A stretch of 64,000 bases of DNA from an uncultured Collinsella sp. (GCA_900542275.1 UQMW01000008.1:1-64000); one strand, 5' to 3'. Numbered from the stretch's first letter, positions 1 to 14,160 are shown. Program-made: numbers and translations. Notes: generated by a model not told the origin, from the sequence alone.

Positions 1-1957
<1,957 letters not shown>

Positions 1958-1960
1958 TAT

Positions 1961-1975
1961 TTCTCAAGAACTTTA
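1961..1975 (-). promoter_or_regulatory. boxA-like antitermination motif before 23S
   Basis: Read on the minus strand, GTTCTTGAGAAATAA just before 23S resembles the boxA element that binds NusB/S10 during rRNA transcription. A related TTGAGAAC lies in the 16S leader. Motif match only. Confidence 0.4.
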
Positions 1976-2122
1976 CTATTCCCTTCCCATTCCCCTATTC
2001 AATTGTAAATGAGCAGCACCCGCCGGTGTTTCCGACCGGTGCGACCAGGCCATGCCTGGATGACTGCCGCGAAATCTTCGCGCCAATGACCAATCATGGA
2101 CCGTACGTCAGCAAGCTTGTGG

Positions 2123-2195
2123 TGGAGGTAGGCGGAATCGAACCGTCGACCCTCTGCGTGCAAAGCAGATGCTCTCCCAGCTGAGCTATACCCCC
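2123..2195 (-). tRNA. tRNA-Ala (TGC)
   Basis: A 73-base cloverleaf on the minus strand. The acceptor arms are GGGGGTA and TACCTCC with discriminator A, the D-arm begins TAGCTCAG, the anticodon loop reads CTTTGCACG (TGC), and the T-arm holds GGTTCGATTCC. No CCA is encoded. It sits in the 16S-23S spacer, 10 bases after tRNA-Ile, the usual spacer pair. Confidence 0.97.
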
Positions 2196-2205
2196 TGATA
2201 AGTGG

Positions 2206-2279
2206 TGGGCCTGGAAAGACTTGAACTTTCGACCTCACGCTTATCAGGCGTGCGCTCTAGCCACCTGAGCTACAGGCCC
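2206..2279 (-). tRNA. tRNA-Ile (GAT)
   Basis: A 74-base cloverleaf on the minus strand. The acceptor arms are GGGCCTG and CAGGCCC with discriminator A, the anticodon is GAT in the loop CTGATAAG, and the T-arm holds AGTTCAAGTCT. It follows 16S and precedes tRNA-Ala in the rRNA spacer. Confidence 0.97.
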
Positions 2280-2291
2280 CTGACGTTTTCT

Positions 2292-2303
2292 TCTCAAAGA
2301 GCA
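2292..2303 (-). promoter_or_regulatory. boxA-like motif in the 16S-tRNA spacer
   Basis: On the minus strand TGCTCTTTGAGA matches the classical boxA core TGCTCTTTA closely and lies between 16S and tRNA-Ile, where rRNA antitermination signals are expected. Confidence 0.55.
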
Positions 2304-2358
2304 TGGCGTTAAGCCCTTGTTCCTTGCAAGTGAAGAGCGAGTTGGGAATTTTTCCTAT

Positions 2359-3868
<1,510 letters not shown>

Positions 3869-4269
3869 ATGTATGGGCTTCGAGCCCGTCCGGTCCTCTC
3901 AGTTCATCGCTGATCGGTTCCGTTCGATTCATATGGTTTTAGTATAGGAAAAGGAATTTCTCGGGGCCGCCTCTCGGCGGCCTTGCGAAAAACAAATCCA
4001 AGTTAGACCATTTCAAATGGTTCGATGTCTGCCCGGATGCGACACTGAATGTGTCCATCCTCGCAGTATCCGGTTCTCAAGGTGCACGCCTGGCGGCTGA
4101 TCCGGTCCGACCGGGCCGCGCGGCAAGGAGATATATTGCCAGACCGGAGGGGCGCCGGGGGCGGGAATCTGGACGCACACATTTCCTACACATATTAAAA
4201 CCCTGCTTACGTTTGCCAGCCGTTCTCTACCGCTCACCGAGGGCCTCTTTATAGTGAAGCGTCATATGG
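3869..4269 (-). promoter_or_regulatory. rRNA operon leader and promoter region
   Basis: About 400 bases without a gene precede 16S on the minus strand. I see a perfect 7-bp stem GGCCGCC/GGCGGCC near 3965-3982, a boxA-like CACCTTGAGAAC near 4077-4088, and two possible -10 elements: TATAAA near 4250 and TAATAT near 4195, the latter 16 bases from CTGGCA. Nothing coding is convincing. Promoter positions are tentative. Confidence 0.5.
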
Positions 4270-5670
4270 CTAAAGCTGATAGGCTCCCTTAGCCAAGGCA
4301 CAGCCGGCATCGAGCAACTCATCGCGCTCCTCCACCGAGAACCCCTCGGCGTATACGCGAACCACCGGTTCGGTCCCGCTGGGGCGGATCAGCAGCCAGG
4401 TGTCATCCTCGAATGCCAAACGTAAACCATCCATATGGCTTACAGCCTGCGGCGCCTTGCCGCAAATCGATTTAGGATTCATGCCAGGAAGCAGCGTTCG
4501 CAGCGATTCGGCGTCTTCGGCCTCAAGGCGCAAATCGCGACGCCCATAGCTCGTCTTACCAAAACTGGCCTCGAGCTGATCGACCAAAACGCCCAAAGGC
4601 GCGCCCGTCTTTGCCATAAGCTCACACAGAATCAGACAAGCAAGGATTCCATCACGCTCAGGCATATGCGCGGCGATGCCGATACCGCCGGCCTCCTCGC
4701 CTCCCATGAGGACGCCGCCCTTCTTCATCTCTGCAGCTATATATTTGAAACCGACCGGCTTAACGGTCACACGACAGCCAAGCGCCTCGGCAATGCGACG
4801 CACGAGCGTCGAGCACGAGAGATTGACGACGACACGCCCCTCCAAATTGCGGAATTGAACGAGGTCGCCCAAAACAAGCGCCATGATTTGATGCGGATGA
4901 ATATATCTACCGCGTTCGTCGACCGCACCGATACGGTCGGCATCGCCGTCGGTCACCAGGCCTGCGCACGCCCCGTCCTCGACAACCGCACGCTCGCAAG
5001 CGTCCACCCACGGCTCAACAGGGTCGGGGCAAATGTCCTCTTGATCGGACGACTGTCCGGCATGAATCTCGTGCACCTCGACGCCTAGCTCCCGCAGCAG
5101 GTCGGCAAGATATCCCTGGGCCGCGCCGCCCATGGGGTCAACTACCACACGCAGGTGAGCGGCTCGAATGGCCTCGGCATCGACAAACGATGCCACCGCC
5201 TGCATATAGTCAGGAATAATATCCGCGGTGCGATAGCGTTCCTCGATCCCCATCGGCTCGGGGGCCATAGTCTCTTCGAGCTCTTCGATGACATCCTGAT
5301 TGGCCGTCGAGCCATCTCCCATGCGCAGCTTAAGGCACAGATACCCCTGCGGATGATGGGATCCCGTCACCATGAGCGCACCGCAGGCCTCGCCGTCATA
5401 CGCCGCCGCCCACGTAAGGGCGGGGGTCGGAACAGGCCGAGATGCGAGCACTGCGTCCAATCCGTGAGCGGCAAGCACGCCTGCCGCAAGCTCAGCAAAC
5501 TCGCGCGCCTGCGGCCGGGTGTCGAACCCTATATATACTGTTTTGCCGGGATTGATCTTTTGCCACAACTCGCCGACGGCATCGGCAATGCGGGCAACGT
5601 TGTCGGCAGTGAAGTCCTCATCGACGCGAGCGCGCCAACCGTCAGTTCCAAAATGAATTATCGCGCACAC
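4270..5670 (-). CDS. Phosphoglucomutase/phosphomannomutase family protein
   Basis: Alpha-D-phosphohexomutase, interconverting hexose 1- and 6-phosphates in the cytoplasm for cell-envelope sugar or glycogen metabolism. The N-terminus FGTDGWRA is the family hallmark. The phosphoserine loop reads VTGSHHPQGY where TASHNP is usual, the metal loop is TDGDADR, the sugar loop is MGGEEAGG, and the C-terminal phosphate loop is IRPSGTEP. I chose the GTG at 5670 (about 466 residues) because GAGGTG lies 9 bases upstream and the family start falls five residues on; the frame stays open upstream to 5754. The substrate sugar cannot be told. The gene precedes the rRNA operon on the same strand with no clear terminator between. 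Confidence 0.88.
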   Translation of the reverse strand: MCAIIHFGTDGWRARVDEDFTADNVARIADAVGELWQKINPGKTVYIGFDTRPQAREFAELAAGVLAAHGLDAVLASRPVPTPALTWAAAYDGEACGALMVTGSHHPQGYLCLKLRMGDGSTANQDVIEELEETMAPEPMGIEERYRTADIIPDYMQAVASFVDAEAIRAAHLRVVVDPMGGAAQGYLADLLRELGVEVHEIHAGQSSDQEDICPDPVEPWVDACERAVVEDGACAGLVTDGDADRIGAVDERGRYIHPHQIMALVLGDLVQFRNLEGRVVVNLSCSTLVRRIAEALGCRVTVKPVGFKYIAAEMKKGGVLMGGEEAGGIGIAAHMPERDGILACLILCELMAKTGAPLGVLVDQLEASFGKTSYGRRDLRLEAEDAESLRTLLPGMNPKSICGKAPQAVSHMDGLRLAFEDDTWLLIRPSGTEPVVRVYAEGFSVEERDELLDAGCALAKGAYQL

Positions 5671-5793
5671 GCGCAGACACCTCACAGTGTTTGGATCATG
5701 GTACGCATGGGGTATACCCGCAACGCTCGCCCAGCAACCTGCCAAAACCGGCATTCACCATTTGGGCAAATGCTACCGCCGATGTGCAAGCAA

Positions 5794-5823
5794 TAAAAAA
5801 ACCGCCCCGTATGGAGCGGTTTC
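5794..5823 (-). terminator. Rho-independent terminator of the methyltransferase gene
   Basis: On the minus strand the stem AACCGCTCC/GGGGCGGTT is followed by a run of T residues, directly after the stop codon of the methyltransferase gene at 5829. Confidence 0.85.
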
Positions 5824-5828
5824 GACCT

Positions 5829-6722
5829 TTATATATCGAGCGCCTCGGCCATCGCTGCCGTAGTGATTGCCGTGGTTCCACAGCAACTGCCCACCATTGC
5901 GGCACCGGCATGTCTCCATTCGATGCATGCGCGCGCGAAAGCTTCGGGGTTCTCGCGCCATACGGGGCCATCCTGAGTCTGGACCGGATCGCCCACGTTG
6001 GGACGCACCGTGACGGGAGTAGTCGCCGATGCAACCATCCTGGGCACCGCCGCGTTCGCGGCCGCAAGCGAACAGCAATTAACACCAACCGAGTTTGCGC
6101 CGTGTTTTTCGGCGTACAAAACGGCTGCCTCGATGTTGAGGCCATCGCCCAACAGGTCGCCTTTATCGTCAACGACAAAACTCACCAGGACAGGCATGCC
6201 GTCGGCGGCATCTCGGGCGCCGGCAAGCATGGGTTGCAAATTACGGATAGACGTCACCGTCTCGATCAGCAGACCGTCAACACCAGCATTGAGCAAGGCG
6301 TGCGCCTGTTCGCGCGCAATGCCTCGGATTTCACGATACTCGACAGAGTCTTCGGCAAACCACTCAATACCGATCGGGCCCATCGAGCCCAGTAGCAGCT
6401 GAGGGTGCGCCTGGCGGGCATCGTCGACGGCCCCGCGATTGACCTCCGCCACGGACGGCGCAATCTGATCGTGCTTGAGGGCATAGCTTGATGCCTGAAA
6501 GGTGTTGGTAATGAGCACCTGCGCGCCGGCGGCGACATACAAGCGATGAATACGAGAAACGGTCTGCGGCTCTGCCAGATTCCAAAACGCCGGTGGAATG
6601 TCGGCGGCATCGTACTCACTCAACAAAACACTGCCCATGGGACCCTGCGCCAACAAGGTCTCGCTCGACAAGCGGCGCGTAAGTTCCTCGGCACCAAAGC
6701 GGTTGTAATAACTCGTATCCAT
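5829..6722 (-). CDS. mmuM: Homocysteine S-methyltransferase
   Basis: Cytoplasmic zinc enzyme that transfers a methyl group from S-methylmethionine or S-adenosylmethionine to homocysteine, giving methionine. The single Pcf-family barrel shows the early motif LAQGPMGSVL and the zinc ligands in VNCC (residues about 214-217) and GSCCGT near the end. The length of 297 residues is normal for the stand-alone enzyme, without the cobalamin domains of MetH. The start is 10 bases after the stop of the DtxR-type regulator gene, so the two are probably cotranscribed. A link between a metal regulator and methionine recycling is inferred, not shown. Confidence 0.88.
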   Translation of the reverse strand: MDTSYYNRFGAEELTRRLSSETLLAQGPMGSVLLSEYDAADIPPAFWNLAEPQTVSRIHRLYVAAGAQVLITNTFQASSYALKHDQIAPSVAEVNRGAVDDARQAHPQLLLGSMGPIGIEWFAEDSVEYREIRGIAREQAHALLNAGVDGLLIETVTSIRNLQPMLAGARDAADGMPVLVSFVVDDKGDLLGDGLNIEAAVLYAEKHGANSVGVNCCSLAAANAAVPRMVASATTPVTVRPNVGDPVQTQDGPVWRENPEAFARACIEWRHAGAAMVGSCCGTTAITTAAMAEALDI

Positions 6723-6732
6723 ATATATCCCG

Positions 6733-7155
6733 CTATTCCTCGACGCTGATTCCCTGCTTTTCGAGATAGGCGAGCCAGCGGCTCATCGTGTCCTCGGATA
6801 GCGCATGCTCCATCATGCAGGCCTCGGAATCGGCTCGCTCAAATTCGACACCGAGCTCCTGAACCAAAAACGTGCGGATGAGGCGATGACGGTACCAGAT
6901 AGCCGTGCCAACCTCGCGGCCGCGATCGGTCAGGATTACCTTGCCGTAATGCGATTGCTCGACAAGCTCGGATGCCTTGAGCGCCGAAACCGCTTTATTG
7001 ACCGATGCCTTGGAGACGCCAAGGCGCTGCGCGATGTCGACCGATCGCACGCCGTTGGTTTCCCCCTCTTCGCTTTCAATGCGAACCATGCACTCCAAGT
7101 AGTCTTCGTTCGCCACCGTCAGATGTAGTTCGCGCGAGCTATTTGTCGTATCCAT
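6733..7155 (-). CDS. DtxR/MntR-family metal-dependent transcriptional regulator
   Basis: Repressor that binds DNA when loaded with Fe2+ or Mn2+. It has an N-terminal winged helix (VDIAQRLGVSKASVNKAVSAL, about residues 39-60) and a metal-binding/dimer domain with C113, E116 and H117 in CMMEH, matching the Cys-x-x-Glu-His ligand pattern of DtxR. The 140-residue length and lack of an SH3-like third domain fit the short MntR-like branch. The ATG at 7155 is preferred over the one 21 bases upstream because GGAAG precedes it at good spacing. It faces pepT across a perfect palindrome (7210-7227), a probable target of its own control. Confidence 0.88.
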   Translation of the reverse strand: MDTTNSSRELHLTVANEDYLECMVRIESEEGETNGVRSVDIAQRLGVSKASVNKAVSALKASELVEQSHYGKVILTDRGREVGTAIWYRHRLIRTFLVQELGVEFERADSEACMMEHALSEDTMSRWLAYLEKQGISVEE

Positions 7156-7186
7156 GATCTTCCGTCCCTTCTGCATTCAATGGCTG

Positions 7187-7237
7187 ATTCTACCCCATCC
7201 AAGCGTCGTGGTATGCCGTGGCATACCGTGCTAGAGT
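7187..7237. promoter_or_regulatory. Divergent promoter region with perfect operator palindrome
   Basis: GGTATGCC-GT-GGCATACC (7210-7227) is a perfect 8-2-8 inverted repeat between the divergent regulator and pepT. On the minus strand TAGAAT (7192-7187) is a good -10 for the regulator, and the palindrome covers its -35 position. On the plus strand TGCTAGAGT is an extended -10 for pepT with the palindrome just upstream. The positions suggest repression of both genes; the binding protein is inferred. Confidence 0.6.
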
Positions 7238-7275
7238 TCTTGTTGCACACGACGACCAAGATTGGAGCGGTCTTT

Positions 7276-8523
7276 ATGGAAAACACCACCACGAGCCCCG
7301 ATGTCCTCGAGCGCTTTTTGCGCTACGTCCAGATCAACACGCAGTCCGAGGATGCAAACTGCGACCAGGTACCCTCGAGCCCCGTTCAGTTTGACCTTGC
7401 CAACGTGCTGGCTGAAGAGCTGCGCGAGCTTGGTGCGGAAGATGCCCACGTGACCGAGCACGCCTATGTCTGCGCGCATATCCCCGCAAGTGCGGGCGCT
7501 GAGGACAAGCCCGCCCTGGGCCTGATCGCCCATCTCGACACCACCGAAGTTGCACCGGGTGCCGGCGTGAAACCGCACATCGTACACTACGAAGGCGGCG
7601 ACCTGGTCTGCGGCACGGTTGACGGTAAGCCCGTTGCCATGAGTACCGCCAAGCTTCCCGCCCTGAATGACCTCGTGGGTGAGGACCTGGTCTGCAGCGA
7701 TGGCACCACGCTGCTGGGCGCGGACGACAAGGCAGGCGTCGCCGAGATCATGTCACTTGTCGCGCGTATCGCTCAGGACCCCTCTCTGCCCCATCCCGCA
7801 CTCGGCATTTGCTTCTGCCCTGACGAGGAGATCGGCCACGGAGCCGAGCTGTTGGATATCGATACCTTTGGCTGCAAGTACGCCTACACGGTCGACGGCG
7901 GCCCCATCGGCGAGCTGGAGTGGGAGTGCTTTAACGCCGCCGAGGCGACCGTCCGCTTTGAGGGCCAGTCCATCCACCCGGGCGACGCCAAGGGCCGTAT
8001 GATCAACGCAGGCAATCTGTTCTGCGACTTCAACGCGTTGCTCCCCTACGTGCAGCGCCCGGAGTATACGGAAGGCTACGAGGGCTTTTATCACCTTGAG
8101 GGTGTATCTGCGACCGTCGATCACGCCACAGCGCGCTATATCGTCCGCGACCATGACGCCGCCAAGTTCCAGCAGAAACTCGACCTTATTGATGCCGCCG
8201 CCTCGATGCTCAACCAGCGTCTGGGTGAGGAGCGCGTGACGGTCGAGATTAAGCAGCAGTATCGAAATATGGCCGAAATCGTTCGTGACTATCCCGAGCT
8301 TATTGATGTTGCCAAGGAAGCCTACCTTGCCTGCGGCGTTGAACCCCAAGTGCTGCCGATTCGCGGCGGCACCGACGGTGCACAGTTGTCGTTCCGCGGT
8401 CTGCCCTGCCCCAACCTTTCCACCGGCGGCTATTGCTACCACGGCGTCAACGAGTTCGTCCCGGTCAGTTCGCTCGTCAAGATGACCGACGTGCTCCAGG
8501 AGCTCGTCGCCCGCTTTGCATAA
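7276..8523 (+). CDS. pepT: Peptidase T (tripeptide aminopeptidase)
   Basis: Cytoplasmic M20 zinc metallopeptidase that removes the N-terminal residue from tripeptides. Metal and catalytic motifs are in order: GLIAHLDTTE with the first His/Asp pair, LLGADDKAG with the bridging Asp, DEEIGHG with the catalytic Glu pair, YTVDGG, and the distal His in GYCYHGVNE. The length of 415 residues fits PepT. The start is the ATG at 7276 with GGAGCGG upstream; the frame is open back to 7180. It is transcribed away from the DtxR-type gene and ends before a strong terminator, so it is probably monocistronic. Confidence 0.95.
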   Translation: MENTTTSPDVLERFLRYVQINTQSEDANCDQVPSSPVQFDLANVLAEELRELGAEDAHVTEHAYVCAHIPASAGAEDKPALGLIAHLDTTEVAPGAGVKPHIVHYEGGDLVCGTVDGKPVAMSTAKLPALNDLVGEDLVCSDGTTLLGADDKAGVAEIMSLVARIAQDPSLPHPALGICFCPDEEIGHGAELLDIDTFGCKYAYTVDGGPIGELEWECFNAAEATVRFEGQSIHPGDAKGRMINAGNLFCDFNALLPYVQRPEYTEGYEGFYHLEGVSATVDHATARYIVRDHDAAKFQQKLDLIDAAASMLNQRLGEERVTVEIKQQYRNMAEIVRDYPELIDVAKEAYLACGVEPQVLPIRGGTDGAQLSFRGLPCPNLSTGGYCYHGVNEFVPVSSLVKMTDVLQELVARFA

Positions 8524-8547
8524 GGAACTCGAACAATCTAGGTAAGC

Positions 8548-8588
8548 AAAACCGCCCCGTCCTCAAAACTGAGAACGGGGCGGTTTTT
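8548..8588 (+). terminator. Strong rho-independent terminator after pepT
   Basis: AAAACCGCCCCGT pairs with ACGGGGCGGTTTT around a 14-base loop and is followed by T residues on the plus strand. The A-run on the other side could make it work in both directions. Confidence 0.9.
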
Positions 8589-8620
8589 GGTGCAAGGGGA
8601 GTAGTCAGCACCGCATGTTG

Positions 8621-8778
8621 AGCCAACGTCAGCGAGCGACGTCCAAGGCGAACAAGTTGGCATGAAAAAGGCAGGGCATTGACCTTCTGGTCATGCCCTG
8701 CCTTTTGAATGACAAATTGTCGCCTTGGGCGGCGCGCAGCGTCGAGCCGTTACGGCGTTTGGTAAAACGCCGTAACTT
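8621..8778 (-). repeat. Family A structured intergenic repeat, copy 1
   Basis: About 158 bp, sharing order and sequence with copies at 24160 and 30114. Read on the minus strand it has (i) a hairpin GTTACGGCGTTT/AAACGCCGTAAC touching the stop codon of the LCP gene, (ii) an outer stem CCAAGGCGACAA/TTGTTCGCCTTGG, and (iii) an inner terminator-like stem AAAAGGCAGGGCAT.../ATGCCCTGCCTTTT ending in T residues. Differences from the other copies are mostly matched on both sides of each stem. Confidence 0.85.
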
Positions 8779-10012
8779 AGTAGTTAGCTTCGTAGCCGTT
8801 GCCGTCGCCGGTGGGCTCTTCGTAGTAGTCCGAATCGCTCGAATCGCTTGAGTCATCGGAATCGTCAGAGCTGACCGATGAGGTTGCGGTACCGTTTGCG
8901 TAGTCGTCAGACGTGTTGTTGTTCAGGTCGCCAATCGTAGAGCTGGAACCGTCGGAAAGACCCATGGTGTTGGGACCCTTGGGATCCTTGCCGGCATCGA
9001 CGCGCTCCATCATTTCCTTGAGCTCGTCCTCGTAGACAAAGACGTAGCTCACACCGTCGATCATGGTGCTGTCGTCGGCGTACGAGGGCAGGTTGGCCGA
9101 GTAGATACCGTCGACATCCATACCGCGCATGGCGTTGACCGTAGCCACGATATCCTGAACGCTCATATCGGTTACGAGCATATCGGACAGCGAATTAACC
9201 AGGCCAAAAATCTTCGTGGCATCGAAGTTATTGAGAATCTGGTTGGCAAGGGCGCCAAGCACCTGACGCTGGTGGCGCATGCGCGTGTAATCGCCGTCGG
9301 CATAGGTGTAGCGGCAGCGGGCATAGGTAAGGGCGGTGGCACCGTCCATATGCTGCTGGCCAGCGGTAATCTTAATATCCAGGTGCTCGGGGTCGTCAAC
9401 ATCATCGGTTGCGTTAATGTCGATACCGCCAACCGAATCAATCAGCGCCTGCATACCGTCGAAGCTGACCTCGGCATAGTGGGAAATCTGAACACCGCAT
9501 AGCTCGTTGACCGCCTCGACCATGGCCTCGGCGCCGCCAACGGTATGGCAGGCGTTGATCTTCATGGTCTCGCCCTTGTACTCGACCTTGGTGTCGCGCG
9601 GAACGGAAATGAGCGTCGCCTGCTTTTGCGTGGGGTCGATGCGTGCCAGGATAATCGAGTCGGCACGATACGTATCCTCGCCCGGACGGCCGTCGGTGCC
9701 AAGAAGCAGCACGTAGAACGGATCCTTTGCCTCATCGGTGTCAACCAGAACCCGACGTAGATTGTCGGTAATGACATTAGAATCGCCGAGCTTGCCCATA
9801 ATGGTGGCAAACCACAAGCCGGCAGCGGTAGTGGCACTCAGCAGCACGCCAAGCACGACAATGAGCGCGACGTGACGAATCGTGTGGCTACGACGACGTT
9901 GACGAGCGCGCTCGGAATAGCGAGCCACGTTATCGCGACTGTAGATCTTGGCCTGCGCACCAGTTGAGGGTCTTCGGGTGCTAGTATCCGCGAGGGGCTT
10001 TTTATTAAACAT
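8777..10012 (-). CDS. LytR-CpsA-Psr (LCP) family cell-wall polymer ligase
   Basis: Membrane-anchored enzyme that transfers lipid-linked glycopolymers to peptidoglycan. It has a basic cytoplasmic N-terminus, one membrane helix (about residues 46-72), then the LCP domain with LLLGTDGRPGED, RADSIILARID, ISVPRDTKV and conserved Arg residues in YARCRYTYADGDYTRMRHQ. The C-terminal 60 residues are low-complexity and very rich in Ser and Asp, probably an extended extracellular tail. The ATG at 10012 is preferred to an upstream TTG at 10018. It lies 12 bases after murA and is probably its operon partner, which fits a wall-building role. A family A repeat follows its stop codon. Confidence 0.92.
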   Translation of the reverse strand: MFNKKPLADTSTRRPSTGAQAKIYSRDNVARYSERARQRRRSHTIRHVALIVVLGVLLSATTAAGLWFATIMGKLGDSNVITDNLRRVLVDTDEAKDPFYVLLLGTDGRPGEDTYRADSIILARIDPTQKQATLISVPRDTKVEYKGETMKINACHTVGGAEAMVEAVNELCGVQISHYAEVSFDGMQALIDSVGGIDINATDDVDDPEHLDIKITAGQQHMDGATALTYARCRYTYADGDYTRMRHQRQVLGALANQILNNFDATKIFGLVNSLSDMLVTDMSVQDIVATVNAMRGMDVDGIYSANLPSYADDSTMIDGVSYVFVYEDELKEMMERVDAGKDPKGPNTMGLSDGSSSTIGDLNNNTSDDYANGTATSSVSSDDSDDSSDSSDSDYYEEPTGDGNGYEANY

Positions 10013-10024
10013 AGGCAACCTGTA

Positions 10025-11308
10025 TTAGTAGATGACGGGATCGGGGACGGTAGCATGCTCGACATGCGCGCCGAGCGCCTGCAGCTTTTCGACAAACTGC
10101 TCGTAGCCGCGCTTGATGTGATGGATGGCTGAAACCTCGGTCGTCCCGTCGGCGATCAAACCCGCTACGACGAGGGCCGCTCCGCCACGCAGATCGGGCG
10201 AGGTAACCTGTGCACCCGAGAAGCCCTTGACGCCATGAATCATGGCATGATGGCTCTCGATACGAATGTCGGCGCCCATGCGCACCAGCTCAGAGGCAAA
10301 CATAAAGCGATTCTCGAAGATGTTCTCGGTAATAACGGAACTGCCGTCGGCAAGGGCGGAGAGCACCATAATCTGCGCCTGCATGTCCGTCGGGAAGCCG
10401 GGGAACGGAAGCGTCTGGATGTCGACCGGCTTGATACGCTCGGCACGGTTTACATGGACGCCATCCTCGACGCGCTCGCAGTCGATACCCATGAGCTCCA
10501 TCTTCTTGAGCACCATGCCCAAGTGAATGGGGCAAAAGCCCGTGACATCGACACCGCGATCGTCGGCCATCAACGCACCGGCAACGATAAAGGTACCGGC
10601 CTCGATGCGGTCGCCTACTACGCGATGGGTAACAGGATGGAGCTCTTCCACGCCTTCGATAGTCACGACGGGCGTGCCGGCGCCAACAATCTTGGCGCCC
10701 ATCTCGTTGAGCATGTTGGCGAGATCGACGATCTCGGGCTCGCGGGCGGCATTGTCGATAACCGTGGTGCCCTGCGCGCGCACGGATGCCATAATGAGGT
10801 TCTCGGTCGCACCGACACTGGCGAACTCGAGCGTGACGGTGGTACCGCGCAGACCTTGGGGCGCATTAGCGTTGATGTAACCGTGGGCGGTATCGAACTC
10901 AACGCCCAGGGCCTCAAGACCAAGAATGTGCATATCGATCTTGCGAGCACCCAGGTTGCAGCCGCCCGGCATGGCGATCTTGGCGCGATGGAAGCGACCC
11001 AGCAGGGGTCCCATCACGGCGGTGGAAGCACGCATCTTGGCAACGAGCTCGTAGGGGGCCTCCCAAGAATCGACCTGAGAGGTATCAATCTCGAGCGTGT
11101 GCTCGTCGAGAACATCGATCGTAGCGCCCATGCCCTTGAGCACCTTGCCCATCACGTGGACATCGGAAATATCGGGCACGTTCTGCAGCGTCGTCTTGCC
11201 CGGCGCCAGAAGCGTTGCCGCCATGAGTTTGAGTGCGGAGTTCTTGGCACCCGAGACGGGCACGGAGCCTCCGATGGCGTGGCCACCCTCAACGCGGATA
11301 ATATCCAA
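10025..11308 (-). CDS. murA: UDP-N-acetylglucosamine 1-carboxyvinyltransferase
   Basis: Catalyses the first committed step of peptidoglycan synthesis, adding enolpyruvate from PEP to UDP-GlcNAc in the cytoplasm; it is the fosfomycin target. The N-terminal GAKNSALKLMAA substrate lysine region is present, and the catalytic Cys is in PGGCNLGARKIDMH, so the Cys-to-Asp resistant form is excluded. The length of 427 residues is typical. The start is a TTG at 11308 with GAAAGGG 8 bases upstream; no better ATG exists. The gene begins only 13 bases after the terminator hairpin of the ATP synthase operon, so it has either its own promoter inside atpC or partial read-through. Confidence 0.95.
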   Translation of the reverse strand: MDIIRVEGGHAIGGSVPVSGAKNSALKLMAATLLAPGKTTLQNVPDISDVHVMGKVLKGMGATIDVLDEHTLEIDTSQVDSWEAPYELVAKMRASTAVMGPLLGRFHRAKIAMPGGCNLGARKIDMHILGLEALGVEFDTAHGYINANAPQGLRGTTVTLEFASVGATENLIMASVRAQGTTVIDNAAREPEIVDLANMLNEMGAKIVGAGTPVVTIEGVEELHPVTHRVVGDRIEAGTFIVAGALMADDRGVDVTGFCPIHLGMVLKKMELMGIDCERVEDGVHVNRAERIKPVDIQTLPFPGFPTDMQAQIMVLSALADGSSVITENIFENRFMFASELVRMGADIRIESHHAMIHGVKGFSGAQVTSPDLRGGAALVVAGLIADGTTEVSAIHHIKRGYEQFVEKLQALGAHVEHATVPDPVIY

Positions 11309-11320
11309 GGTCTACCCTTT

Positions 11321-11360
11321 CAAAAAGCATGCCCGGGATGGCTGGGCCATCCCGGGCATG
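11321..11360 (-). terminator. Terminator of the ATP synthase operon
   Basis: CATGCCCGGGATGGC and GCCATCCCGGGCATG are perfect 15-bp arms (11328-11360), followed on the minus strand by CTTTTTG. It lies between atpC and murA. Confidence 0.88.
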
Positions 11361-11396
11361 ATGTGTTCGCAAATGGTCGAACGCTAAATCGTTTGA

Positions 11397-11789
11397 CTAT
11401 TGGGCAAGCTTGAGCTTACACCATGCGATTTCATTATAGAGGTAGGCGCGGCGTGCATCATCCTCCGACAAATTACCCAGCTTCTCTTCAAAACCTTGAA
11501 TATCAGCTTTAAGCTTGTCGGCATCGACAGTCGCCAAATCGCAAGCGCGCTCGGCGAGAACGGTCACGACATCGTCCGCAACCTGGGCATAACCGCCGGC
11601 CACGGCAAACGTGTGGTCGACAGTGCCCATGGCCTTATCGGAAACGCGAACGTAGCCGCGGTCGATCGTGCAAATCTCGCTGGAGTGAGCAGGCAGGACG
11701 CCAAACTCGCCATCCGTGGACGGAATCGACACAAACGCAGCGTCGCCCTCATAGGCGCAGCTCACGGGGCACACGATGCGGATACGCAT
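11397..11789 (-). CDS. atpC: ATP synthase F1 subunit epsilon
   Basis: Central-stalk subunit that couples rotation and inhibits ATP hydrolysis. The N-terminal beta-sandwich is clear (IVCPVSCAYEGDAAFVSIPSTDGEFGVLPAHS is the family pattern, here split around residues 5-36), followed by a short C-terminal helical hairpin with KLKADIQGFEEKL. The length of 130 residues is normal. It is the last gene of the operon, 3 bases after atpD, with a terminator 37 bases downstream. Confidence 0.95.
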   Translation of the reverse strand: MRIRIVCPVSCAYEGDAAFVSIPSTDGEFGVLPAHSSEICTIDRGYVRVSDKAMGTVDHTFAVAGGYAQVADDVVTVLAERACDLATVDADKLKADIQGFEEKLGNLSEDDARRAYLYNEIAWCKLKLAQ

Positions 11790-11792
11790 AAC

Positions 11793-14155
<2,363 letters not shown>

Positions 14156-14160
14156 GGGGC

